From Clostridia bacterium (GTDB taxonomy: Bacteria; Bacillota_A; Clostridia; Christensenellales; Aristaeellaceae), in NCBI GenBank assembly GCA_025997215.1, contig BNUH01000025.1:1-41031 (forward strand): DNA of 41,031 bases. The letters are read 5' to 3'. The translations under genes and the position numbers were made by a program. Below the pieces are notes generated by a model. The model was not told where the DNA came from. It saw nothing but the letters and a program-made list of their open reading frames with translations, and did no database searches. Positions 19,053 through 26,140 of the stretch are shown in pieces. Within the stretch, counting starts at the first letter, position 1. Each line of letters starts with the position of its first letter.

Positions 19053-19058
19053 GATAAT

Positions 19059-19865
19059 TCATGTTATTATAACGTATAATATTTCTGAACCTATACGCCG
19101 GGATTCGTGTATAACGAAGCCAGCGTCCAGCGCGGCGTATTCAAACCGCGCCGCCGTGCCGTCGATGCGACGCGCGCGATCGGTGCCCGACAACCCAACC
19201 ACCGGGAACGACACAACCTTTATGGGTGACGATATCGCCTTCAGCACCTCGATGCCGCGCCCGGAACGCTGCGCCTCCAGCACGGGCAGCAGCTTCAGCA
19301 GGAGCGCGGTGTCGGCGGGTTCGGTGGGAGTGCGCGCTGCGAGGTCGAATGGTTGCGCCGCTTCAGGTAAGCCCATTCGTGACAACAGCGCGTTGGTGTG
19401 CAGGATTAAGCGCGTATCGACATCATACGCCATGTATCGGGTTAAGCCGATTGGTTTCCACATTGGCAGCGCGAATGGGTTCAACCCGCAGCCATAATCC
19501 GCGACAATCCGCGCGCCAGCGCAAATGGTTTGGATGTAACAGTAAAAATCGACGATGTTCGGCAATCTTTCACGGGTGGATGTGTGAGCCGCTAGGCATT
19601 CTGTACACCAACGAAGGGTTTCAGCTTCTCCCATATTGGAATCCAGTTCAGCCAGGCGGTCGGCTAGGGTGCGCTCGAACGCCTTTTGCGCCGCGCCAGG
19701 CCTTGAGTATGCACCTGTTATCTGGTATAAGCGGTTGCGAACGGCGCGGTCGACTTCGGCGGCGCGCTTATATTTGCGCGACTCCTCGGCTATGATCCGC
19801 TCGACGCACTCCGGCGCGACGGCGGCGTAGCGCGCTGAAATTTTGTAACCGCCGTCATCGGGCAT
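19059..19865 (-). CDS. 16S rRNA (guanine-1405-N7) methyltransferase-like (ArmA/Rmt/FmrO family)
   Basis: 268 residues. This family methylates N7 of G1405 in 16S rRNA and so blocks 4,6-disubstituted 2-deoxystreptamine aminoglycosides. Matching segments: VERIIAEESRKYK near 21-33, then NRLYQITGAY, HTSTRERLPNIVDFYCYI (94-111), SAM site DYGCGLNPFALPMW (123-136), YMAYDVD, LLLKLLPVLEAQ (188-199) and VVSFPVVGLSG (217-227). All line up with what I recall of ArmA (SSTNERVATLNDFY, DFGCGFNPLALP, LLKMLPVL, ISFPIKSLSG). The start overlaps the tgt stop by 11 bp, so it is the last gene of the six-gene operon. Whether it is a resistance enzyme or a housekeeping relative is not known. Confidence 0.87.
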   Translation of the reverse strand: MPDDGGYKISARYAAVAPECVERIIAEESRKYKRAAEVDRAVRNRLYQITGAYSRPGAAQKAFERTLADRLAELDSNMGEAETLRWCTECLAAHTSTRERLPNIVDFYCYIQTICAGARIVADYGCGLNPFALPMWKPIGLTRYMAYDVDTRLILHTNALLSRMGLPEAAQPFDLAARTPTEPADTALLLKLLPVLEAQRSGRGIEVLKAISSPIKVVSFPVVGLSGTDRARRIDGTAARFEYAALDAGFVIHESRRIGSEILYVIIT

Positions 19866-20946
19866 CGCGCAGCCGCTCCATCATCTGTGAATAAAACCGT
19901 AGATTGTGGATCGTTCCCAGCCGATAAGCCAGCGGATCGCCGATGCGATACAGGTGGCTTAGGTACGCGCGCGAGTAACGCGTGCAGCAGATGCAATCAC
20001 ACACCCTCGACAGCGGCCGCGGGTCGCGCCAGTGCTCGTCATCCAGCGGGTATAGCCGTCGGCAGAATCCGTCGGCGTGCATGTCCACATCCTGAATGGT
20101 TGTCCAATCCTCGTTGAATATATACAGCCGGTTATGGCGCGCTTCGCGCGTAGGCGCTACGCAATCGAATAAGTTGTAGCCCATCTTGCTGCACGCGACG
20201 ACGGATTCAGGCATACCCAGGCCCATTGCGTACTTGGGCAAGTTTTCATCCATCAGATCGGCCGTCAGTTGCAATGTAGCCTCGTCCAATTGACCAGATT
20301 TATCCAGCGGCCAGCCGCCAAAGCCGTAGCCGTCGAAGCGCAGCGCTTTCAGACCGTCGGCACATTGGCGGCGCAATTCTGGGAATGCTCCGCCTTGAAT
20401 GATGCCCAGCAGCTTCGGTCGATCATCGTTAACAATCTTCCGTTGTTCCAATTGACGCTCATACTCCGCGCGGCACGCCTTCGCCCACTTTAGCGTACGC
20501 TCGACGGACTGCGCGCACGCGTCGTATGAATCCTCCATATCCGTGCACTCATCCAGGCACATCATCGCGTCCGAACCCAGCGCGAACTGCATTCGGATAC
20601 AACTCTCCGGCGTCAGCTTAACCGTATCGCCGTTATCCTGCTTGAATTGTACGCCGTCCGGACGCACCGTGCCGCGCTTAGGGTTCTCCTTAATCAACGA
20701 AAATACTTGGAATCCACCGGAATCCGTCAGGATCGGCCCATTCCAACCCATCAGCCCATGCGCGCCGCCCAACGCCTTCACGACGGAGATTCCGGGATGC
20801 GTCATCAGGTGGTACGTGTTGATGACGATGCCCGGCACGCGCGCCGCCTCCAGGTCCGCTGAATCCACGCAGCGCACCACCGCCCGCGTTCCATCCGGAA
20901 AGAACGCGGGCAGTGTAACCGTGCCATGCCGCAGCCGCCAATTCAT
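19855..20946 (-). CDS. Divergent tRNA-guanine transglycosylase
   Basis: 363 residues. Start ATG overlaps the RhaM stop (ATGA); the longer open frame upstream is a shadow. Family hallmarks: catalytic Asp in TDSGGFQVF (75), nucleophile Asp in LFDCVAPTREAR (261), zinc ligands C316, C318, C321 (CDCICC) and H347 in TIHNL. Exchange of guanine for a deazaguanine base in tRNA is expected. The base-pocket loop, GGLAVGE or similar in usual bacterial enzymes, reads GGWPLDKSG here (residues 210-218), and PTRxARNG reads PTREARHN. So the substrate may differ, for example queuine salvage or another base; this is inference. It is embedded in a carbohydrate operon and overlaps the rRNA methyltransferase gene. 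Confidence 0.85.
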   Translation of the reverse strand: MNWRLRHGTVTLPAFFPDGTRAVVRCVDSADLEAARVPGIVINTYHLMTHPGISVVKALGGAHGLMGWNGPILTDSGGFQVFSLIKENPKRGTVRPDGVQFKQDNGDTVKLTPESCIRMQFALGSDAMMCLDECTDMEDSYDACAQSVERTLKWAKACRAEYERQLEQRKIVNDDRPKLLGIIQGGAFPELRRQCADGLKALRFDGYGFGGWPLDKSGQLDEATLQLTADLMDENLPKYAMGLGMPESVVACSKMGYNLFDCVAPTREARHNRLYIFNEDWTTIQDVDMHADGFCRRLYPLDDEHWRDPRPLSRVCDCICCTRYSRAYLSHLYRIGDPLAYRLGTIHNLRFYSQMMERLRDAR

Positions 20947-21257
20947 CCGTGCAGGAATACCTGACGCAGTTGTAACTGGCTGCCCGTTACCGGGTCGAAT
21001 TCCATCGTCATGACGTCCTTCATGTACGCGTTCCAGCGATCCACGACGGGGCTGGAACCCTGGATTCGCGCGGCCTCGGCCACGCTGACGCACTCGTAGT
21101 AGCCGAACAGTTCGTCGCCGACACTCCATATGGTATAGTTGTGAATGCCCGCTTCATTCAGCAGCGCCGTCATCTCCGGCCAAATCTCGTCGTGCCGACG
21201 GATGTACTCGTCCAGCTGGCCGGGCAGAACGCGGGCTTTCCACGCGAATCGCTCCAT
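20943..21257 (-). CDS. rhaM: L-rhamnose mutarotase
   Basis: 104 residues, the normal length of RhaM, which interconverts alpha and beta L-rhamnopyranose. Family features: the N-terminal FAWKARVLPGQLDEYIRRH, the IWPEMTALLNEAGIHNYTI segment with the catalytic His region, and YYECVSV. The start lies 14 bp after the Gfo/Idh/MocA stop, and its stop overlaps the tgt start. It points to a rhamnose or rhamnogalacturonan pathway for this operon. Confidence 0.88.
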   Translation of the reverse strand: MERFAWKARVLPGQLDEYIRRHDEIWPEMTALLNEAGIHNYTIWSVGDELFGYYECVSVAEAARIQGSSPVVDRWNAYMKDVMTMEFDPVTGSQLQLRQVFLHG

Positions 21258-21271
21258 AATCTTCCTGCCTT

Positions 21272-22300
21272 CTATGCAATCTTCGTCCAGTCGCCGTTAT
21301 TGCGCGCCGACTGCCGTTCCGCCGTCGCCAGGCGGATCGTATCGCGAGTGCTGGTCAGCGGCGCAACCGTGATCGGTTGGCCGTCGTTGATTCGGTCGAT
21401 GAAATAGCGCAGCTCGCGATAATAGCCATAGTCCTCCGACAATTCCGGCTTGTACGAATCCTTGTCGTTGGGGTACACCGTCAGCACATTATCCTCGAAA
21501 ACTAGCGCGCCGCGCTCGAAGTTCTGCCGGAACAGCATGCGGAAACCCATGTCCTTGCCGTTCAGCGACCAGTCGTCCTCAGCGGTGATGGTCATATTGG
21601 GATAACGATAATTCGTCGCCAGCGCGTCGATGCCGGAGCCTAGGCCGACACTGACGCCGCGCGTAGATACCGATTCCGGCAGGCCAAACAGCCAATTCAC
21701 CATGTCCACGTCGTGGATGTGCTGATCCAACAGGCAACCGCCGGAACGCTGCTCATCCAGGTACCAATCCTCGAACGAACCGCGTGGTGTGCCGCCGAAC
21801 CGGGCGTAGTAACCGCAGGTGGGTTTGCCCAACTCGCCGTTGTCCACGAATGCCTTTAGTTTCTCATATGCTGGCCAGAATCGCAGGCACTGGCCGATCA
21901 TCAGCAGCTTGCCTGACGCCGCCTGCGCATCGATCATGCTTTGACATAATTCCGGCGTGAGCGCCATCGGCTTTTCGCAGAACACGTGCAGACCTTTTTC
22001 TAGCGCCTTGACGGTGTGCGAGGCGTGCAGGTATGTCGGCAGCACGATATCGACCATATCCAGCGGTTCCTCGGCGAGCATCTTGTTGAAATCGGCGTAT
22101 AGGTGGAACTGGGAGAAGTCGACCTCATCCTTGCCAACGCCCTCGATATTCAGCGTGCCCGTCTTGGCCTCGAACCGCGTGGGATCCACGTCGCACAGGG
22201 CGGTCAGCTTGATGGAGGCGTCCTCCTTCATCAAGCGGATTAGTTGTTCCAGATGGCCGCGACCCATCGCGCCCACTCCGGCTAACGCAATACGCAGCAT
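21272..22300 (-). CDS. Gfo/Idh/MocA-family sugar dehydrogenase
   Basis: 342 residues. A Rossmann fold opens with ALAGVGAMGRGHLEQL, followed by the EKPMAL motif near residue 110 whose Lys is the usual catalytic residue, and a C-terminal alpha/beta domain with LDQHIHDVDMVNWLFG. This family oxidises or reduces sugars and inositols with NAD(P). The start is 5 bp after the preceding TIM-barrel gene's stop. Neighbouring RhaM and isomerase-like genes suggest a deoxysugar or uronate route; the real substrate is unknown. Confidence 0.88.
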   Translation of the reverse strand: MLRIALAGVGAMGRGHLEQLIRLMKEDASIKLTALCDVDPTRFEAKTGTLNIEGVGKDEVDFSQFHLYADFNKMLAEEPLDMVDIVLPTYLHASHTVKALEKGLHVFCEKPMALTPELCQSMIDAQAASGKLLMIGQCLRFWPAYEKLKAFVDNGELGKPTCGYYARFGGTPRGSFEDWYLDEQRSGGCLLDQHIHDVDMVNWLFGLPESVSTRGVSVGLGSGIDALATNYRYPNMTITAEDDWSLNGKDMGFRMLFRQNFERGALVFEDNVLTVYPNDKDSYKPELSEDYGYYRELRYFIDRINDGQPITVAPLTSTRDTIRLATAERQSARNNGDWTKIA

Positions 22301-22305
22301 AATTA

Positions 22306-23139
22306 TTACTTCCTTCCCATTATCCAGTCCATAGCGTTGGATGCGTTCTGAACGCTGGCGGTTTCATGCCGCGCGTATACGCTCTTCTCGACGATCAGCG
22401 GCCCGTCGTAACCCGCTCGCTTCAGCGACTCCATGACCGCAGGAAAATCCACGTCGCCCGTCAGTAAATCGCCGAATCCGTCGAAATTCCCCGTCGAACG
22501 CTTGAAATCCTTGATGTGAACGCACGCTATCCTCGAACCCAGCGTGTCCACCCACTGCTGCGGATAACCGAATAGGATCATGTTGCCTACGTCCAGGTAT
22601 GCGCCGACGCGTTTCGAACCGGCCGCGTCCACGAATTGTTTCATCTCCAGCGGCGTTAAAAGGAAATTATTCCATACATTCTCTATTCCGATGGTGACGT
22701 TCAGCTCCTCGGCTAGCGGTGTCAGCGAGCGCACCGCCTCCAACGCGCGGTTGTAGACTACATCGTAAGGTTCTAACGCGCCTTTGGAATCGGGGACATT
22801 GTTGCCGGGGACGACCAGTATGACTGAAACGCCCAGCCAGTTCGCTGCACGCAGCTGGAAGCGTGCGATTTCGACAGCCTTCTCATAGTTTGCGTGGTCG
22901 GACGAGGTGAACGCGTACTGCCAGTATAAACCTGTCGCGAGGCTGGTCAGTATGATGCCCGCATCGTCCGCAACCTTGCGGAAGGATGTGAATTCATCCT
23001 CTTTGCTCGTAAGGCTTAGCGGTCCGGTCGCGTTCAATACGGGTTCAAATGCCTCGAAACCCGCGGACTTTGCGGCATTGAGCTGCTCCAGCGGGGATAA
23101 ACCGTTGGGCAGGGACCAGGCGTTGATGGCTTTCAGCAT
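22306..23139 (-). CDS. Sugar phosphate isomerase/epimerase-like TIM barrel
   Basis: 277 residues. AP-endonuclease-2-type barrel with metal-site motifs NVTIGIENVWNNFLLTP, GAYLDVGNMILFG and IACVHIKDFK, ending in PLIVEKSVYAR. This is the hydroxypyruvate isomerase/xylose isomerase-like group. The start overlaps the SGNH hydrolase stop by 7 bp, and Gfo/Idh/MocA follows after 5 bp, so the enzymes likely act in one pathway. Substrate unknown. It is a different paralogue from the TIM barrel at 16.2-17.0 kb. Confidence 0.82.
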   Translation of the reverse strand: MLKAINAWSLPNGLSPLEQLNAAKSAGFEAFEPVLNATGPLSLTSKEDEFTSFRKVADDAGIILTSLATGLYWQYAFTSSDHANYEKAVEIARFQLRAANWLGVSVILVVPGNNVPDSKGALEPYDVVYNRALEAVRSLTPLAEELNVTIGIENVWNNFLLTPLEMKQFVDAAGSKRVGAYLDVGNMILFGYPQQWVDTLGSRIACVHIKDFKRSTGNFDGFGDLLTGDVDFPAVMESLKRAGYDGPLIVEKSVYARHETASVQNASNAMDWIMGRK

Positions 23140-23783
23140 GAGGTTGCTCCTCTCCCTTTATGTAATACGGCCTTCATCCAATGTTTCGCTATGAACGCGT
23201 GGCCCACCGCTGTGGGATGCACGCCGTCAGCGGCCAGCGCCTCGCAGCCCAGCTTGATGCTTTCAACCGCGAACAGGCTGTCCAGCGGTATGTAAATGGC
23301 CTTGAATTCCCGCGCGAGGTCGCGGACGATGTGGATGCGCGGATCCAGATCCTGCCGCCATGCGCGCCGATCCTCCGGCACGGGCAGCACGAACGGATCC
23401 ATCAATATGAGCTGCCGCACAGTCGTTTCCTGTTTCGCCCGCTTGAGGAGCGTGTGATAACCTTCCGCGTACGCTGCGGAACTGGTAGGATCGTTGCTGT
23501 CGAACGCGCGCCACGTGTCGTTAATCCCAATCAGTATGGAAACAATGTCGGGTTTGACGGCGACGCAGTCGGCATCCCAGCGCGCGTTCAGGTTCTTGAC
23601 GCGGTCGCCGCTGACGCCTCGGTTGATCACGCGCAGCTTCAACTCCGGGACGTACGCGTCCAGCGCGGCCTTGATCAGCGCCGGGTAACCATTGCCTAGG
23701 TATGAGTCGTCATCTCTTGACCGCCCGCAGTCGGTCACGCTGTCGCCTTGGAAAAGTATGGTATCATTCGGCTGAAATAGCAT
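23133..23783 (-). CDS. SGNH/GDSL hydrolase, probable carbohydrate deacetylase
   Basis: 216 residues from the ATG preceded by GGGAGGT at 7 nt; the earlier open frame covers the promoter region. Blocks of SGNH hydrolases are clear: ILFQGDSVTDCGRSR (nucleophile Ser), GNGYPA, ILIGINDTWRAF, and DGVHPTAVGHAFIA (catalytic Asp and His). No signal peptide, so intracellular. This resembles rhamnogalacturonan acetylesterase-type enzymes, in keeping with RhaM downstream. First gene of the operon. Confidence 0.86.
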   Translation of the reverse strand: MLFQPNDTILFQGDSVTDCGRSRDDDSYLGNGYPALIKAALDAYVPELKLRVINRGVSGDRVKNLNARWDADCVAVKPDIVSILIGINDTWRAFDSNDPTSSAAYAEGYHTLLKRAKQETTVRQLILMDPFVLPVPEDRRAWRQDLDPRIHIVRDLAREFKAIYIPLDSLFAVESIKLGCEALAADGVHPTAVGHAFIAKHWMKAVLHKGRGATSC

Positions 23784-23821
23784 GGGTGGTACCTCCCTGT
23801 GAATGTATGATCGCTGACTAT

Positions 23822-23851
23822 ATTCTAACCGATAGTGGCGGGGTTTGACAA
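23822..23851 (-). promoter_or_regulatory. Promoter of the SGNH-to-methyltransferase operon
   Basis: On the minus strand TTGTCA and TAGAAT stand 18 nt apart, about 40 nt before the SGNH start. It also sits close to the divergent promoter at 23912-23940. Confidence 0.6.
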
Positions 23852-23911
23852 CATGTATATTCACTCGCATAGTGTCCGAGCGATTTCCGTTGGAAATTTT
23901 CGCCGTACCCC

Positions 23912-23940
23912 TTGACAATTTAACAAGTCCGTAATATATT
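23912..23940 (+). promoter_or_regulatory. Promoter of the cell-wall protein and msrA genes
   Basis: TTGACA at 23912 and TATATT at 23935 are separated by 17 nt, with AAGGAGG further downstream before the ATG at 23976. Confidence 0.75.
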
Positions 23941-23975
23941 ATCAATATGTAGTAACAGTCAAAGGAGGCAGGACG

Positions 23976-25001
23976 ATGATAGACCAGCCAAAACCCGTGT
24001 CACAGAGGCACATTCACACAACCGCGCTGTTATTAGCGGTAATTATTTTGTTAACATCCGCGCTATACGCCTCGTCCGCCGCCCTCGCGGAGGACAAGGT
24101 CGCCGTTGCCGTCGAGAACGTTATCATCCGCACCAAACCTTCCAAGGAATCCGACGGTCAGAAATCCGTCAAGGCCGGGCAGAAGATGGAGATTCTGGAT
24201 GGCGGCACCAGCGGCTGGCTGCACGTCAAGTACGGCGTCATAATAGGTTATGTTTCAAAAGATTATGTCAAAGTAACCACGGCCTCGGCCGTGACTGCCG
24301 CCGCCGAGAACCTGCCCGGCAAGATATCCGACCTGGGTGCCGCGCCATCCCCGACCAAGGAAGGCAGCCGCGGAACCGACGTGACTAAGTTGCAGAAAGC
24401 GCTGAAGATCGCCGGGTATTATAGGGATTCATGCGACGGCATATTCGGCGACAAGACCATCGCCGCCGTTAAAGCATTCCAGAAGGCCAAGGGTATGACC
24501 GTGGACGGCATTGCCGGGCCAGGGACGATCCGCATTCTCTTCGACGTGCCGGCCAGCGCGGTTGCGGCTTCCGCCACCATCAGCACCAAAAAATACGTCA
24601 CACTAAAGCTGGATTGGTATAAGGGCGGATCGACGGCCATTCCCAAGGGCGCGAACTTCACCATCAAGGATGTGCGTTCGGGCCGCACGTTCCAGGCGCA
24701 TCACTTATATGGGACAAACCATATGGATGCTGAACCGCTCACCGCGGCTGACTCCGCGACCATGAAGGCGTGTTATGGCGGCGCGTGGTCCTGGGATCGC
24801 CGCCCGATCCTCATCCAGTACGGCGGGAGGGTGTATGCCGCGTCCATGAACGGCATGCCCCACGGCGATTCGAGCATTAGCAATAATAACTTCAACGGCC
24901 AATTCTGCATACACTTCCTGAACTCACGCACCCATGAGACCAACAAGGTGGACAACGACCATCAAGCGTGCGTCAACGAGGCCGCGAAAGCCGCGTGGTA
25001 A
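23976..25001 (+). CDS. Secreted protein with SH3 domain, peptidoglycan-binding domain and Cys/His C-terminal domain
   Basis: 341 residues. Signal peptide with a hydrophobic core (TTALLLAVIILLTSALYASS) and likely cut after ALA. A bacterial SH3 domain (about 40-90, VENVIIRTKPSKES and GWLHVKYG), a PG_binding_1 domain (about 125-185, TDVTKLQKALKIAGYY and GIFGDKTIAAVKAFQ), then a C-terminal domain of about 140 residues with conserved-looking residues: HMDAEPLT, MPHGDS, and NGQFCIHFLNSRTH. The Cys and His arrangement loosely resembles the L,D-transpeptidase active-site stretch (HG...S.GCI), but the usual YkuD motif is not present. Preceded by AAGGAGG. MsrA follows after 27 bp. Confidence 0.85.
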   Translation: MIDQPKPVSQRHIHTTALLLAVIILLTSALYASSAALAEDKVAVAVENVIIRTKPSKESDGQKSVKAGQKMEILDGGTSGWLHVKYGVIIGYVSKDYVKVTTASAVTAAAENLPGKISDLGAAPSPTKEGSRGTDVTKLQKALKIAGYYRDSCDGIFGDKTIAAVKAFQKAKGMTVDGIAGPGTIRILFDVPASAVAASATISTKKYVTLKLDWYKGGSTAIPKGANFTIKDVRSGRTFQAHHLYGTNHMDAEPLTAADSATMKACYGGAWSWDRRPILIQYGGRVYAASMNGMPHGDSSISNNNFNGQFCIHFLNSRTHETNKVDNDHQACVNEAAKAAW

Positions 25002-25028
25002 GATTATTTTGACGGGCAGGTATTGCGC

Positions 25029-25529
25029 ATGAATACAATCTATCTGGCTGGCGGGTGTTTCTGGGGGACTGAGAAGTACTTCGGGCTTATTGAAGGCGTT
25101 GTTTCTACGCGGGTTGGGTATGCTAATGGGCATACGGCCGATCCGACATACCAGGATGTATGTCATAACAATACTGGCCATACCGAAACCGTCGAGGTCG
25201 AGTATGACACGGCAATCGTTACGCTTGCAGAACTGCTGGGGCGGTACTTCATGGTAATTGATCCCACTTTGTTGAATCGTCAGGGGCATGATATAGGTTC
25301 CCAATACCGAACGGGGATATATTGGGTTGACCCTGATGATGAGGCTGTCGTAAAGACTGCTTTGGACGCGCTTCAAACCCAGTATGATGAGCCTATTGTT
25401 GTAGAGATGCTGCCGCTGGCGGGATTCTATCCAGCCGAGGAGTACCATCAGAATTATTTGAATAAGAATCCGAATGGTTATTGCCATATCAGTCCGGCAA
25501 TGTTCAAGAAGGCAGCAAGCAAAGTATAA
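25029..25529 (+). CDS. msrA: Peptide methionine-S-sulfoxide reductase
   Basis: 166 residues from the ATG at 25029; an in-frame TTG at 25023 is a weaker choice. MsrA repairs Met-S-oxide in proteins. The catalytic Cys stands in AGGCFWGTEKYF at residues 9-10, with RVGYANG, GHTETVEVEYD and YHQNYL typical of the family. It follows the cell-wall gene with a weak GGGCAGG site and may be cotranscribed. A hairpin terminator follows. Confidence 0.94.
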   Translation: MNTIYLAGGCFWGTEKYFGLIEGVVSTRVGYANGHTADPTYQDVCHNNTGHTETVEVEYDTAIVTLAELLGRYFMVIDPTLLNRQGHDIGSQYRTGIYWVDPDDEAVVKTALDALQTQYDEPIVVEMLPLAGFYPAEEYHQNYLNKNPNGYCHISPAMFKKAASKV

Positions 25530-25534
25530 TAAAC

Positions 25535-25567
25535 CACCGCGGCTGACCCCCTCGACCAGCCGCGGTG
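25535..25567. terminator. Bidirectional terminator between msrA and the Spo0E-like gene
   Basis: Perfect stem CACCGCGGCTG/CAGCCGCGGTG with an 11-nt loop, 6 bp after the msrA stop and between convergent genes. Confidence 0.8.
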
Positions 25568-25607
25568 TTCCCCTCAAATGCATGGCTCGATCAGATGCAC
25601 AGCTCGA

Positions 25608-25793
25608 TCAGCTGGCGCGCTTGGCCCGCAGGTCCTCCAGAATGTCATGATTCTGGATGAGCATCAGCTGGTAGATCACCTTGTCCAACCGCTGGCTGTA
25701 ATTCAGCGCCTGCTGGGTGTTGCCGGACAGGTATGCTTCCTCGGTCATCCGCGTCAGGTTCTGGCACATCCGCCTCAAGAACAGTTCCTTCAT
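25608..25793 (-). CDS. Spo0E-like sporulation phosphatase (Spo0A~P dephosphorylation)
   Basis: 61 residues from the ATG preceded by GGAGGGGG at 8 nt. Small helical-hairpin proteins of the Spo0E family dephosphorylate Spo0A~P and so delay sporulation. The family signature SQxLDxxI is present as SQRLDKVIYQ, and the upstream LTRMTEEAYLSG fits the first helix. A strong promoter with Spo0A-box-like sites lies upstream. The call rests mainly on this motif and on context, because the protein is short. Confidence 0.72.
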   Translation of the reverse strand: MKELFLRRMCQNLTRMTEEAYLSGNTQQALNYSQRLDKVIYQLMLIQNHDILEDLRAKRAS

Positions 25794-25877
25794 AACAAAA
25801 TCCCCCTCCACTCGCACTATTTTGCGCTGATGCTGTCGGTTTATTTGTTATCCGGCCATGTTTCACAGCGCATGTTC

Positions 25878-25906
25878 ATTATAGCGACAAGTTAGATATT
25901 TTTCAA
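25878..25906 (-). promoter_or_regulatory. Sigma-A-type promoter of the Spo0E-like gene
   Basis: On the minus strand TTGAAA and TATAAT are exactly 17 nt apart. The spacer contains TTGTCGC, a Spo0A-box-like heptamer next to the -10 box. Confidence 0.75.
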
Positions 25907-25943
25907 TAGCGTTTCTTGTCGAAAAACTTTATCCTTTGTCGAT
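25884..25943. promoter_or_regulatory. Cluster of Spo0A-box-like sites
   Basis: Three matches to the 0A box (TTGTCGAA core) lie around the Spo0E-like promoter: TTGTCGC inside the spacer (25884-25890, minus strand), TTGTCGAA at 25916-25923, and TTTGTCGAT at 25935-25943, the latter two on the plus strand. Site positions suggest Spo0A feedback control. The rest of 25944-26140 shows no gene; another TGTCGAA occurs at 26018. Confidence 0.55.
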
Positions 25944-26140
25944 TTTCTAACATTTAATGAATCTTAACACATAACTCCATATTTGCTGTAGAATATTGAG
26001 ATTTAACGGAATATAAATGTCGAAGCCAAGCATAAACCGATGAAACAACTCGAACAACCGCGAGTGTTGGCGTATAAATGTTGCGAAAGTGTTAATTACT
26101 ATGGACGCCACGCTGTCGAAACTATCACGCGGTGTGAATA

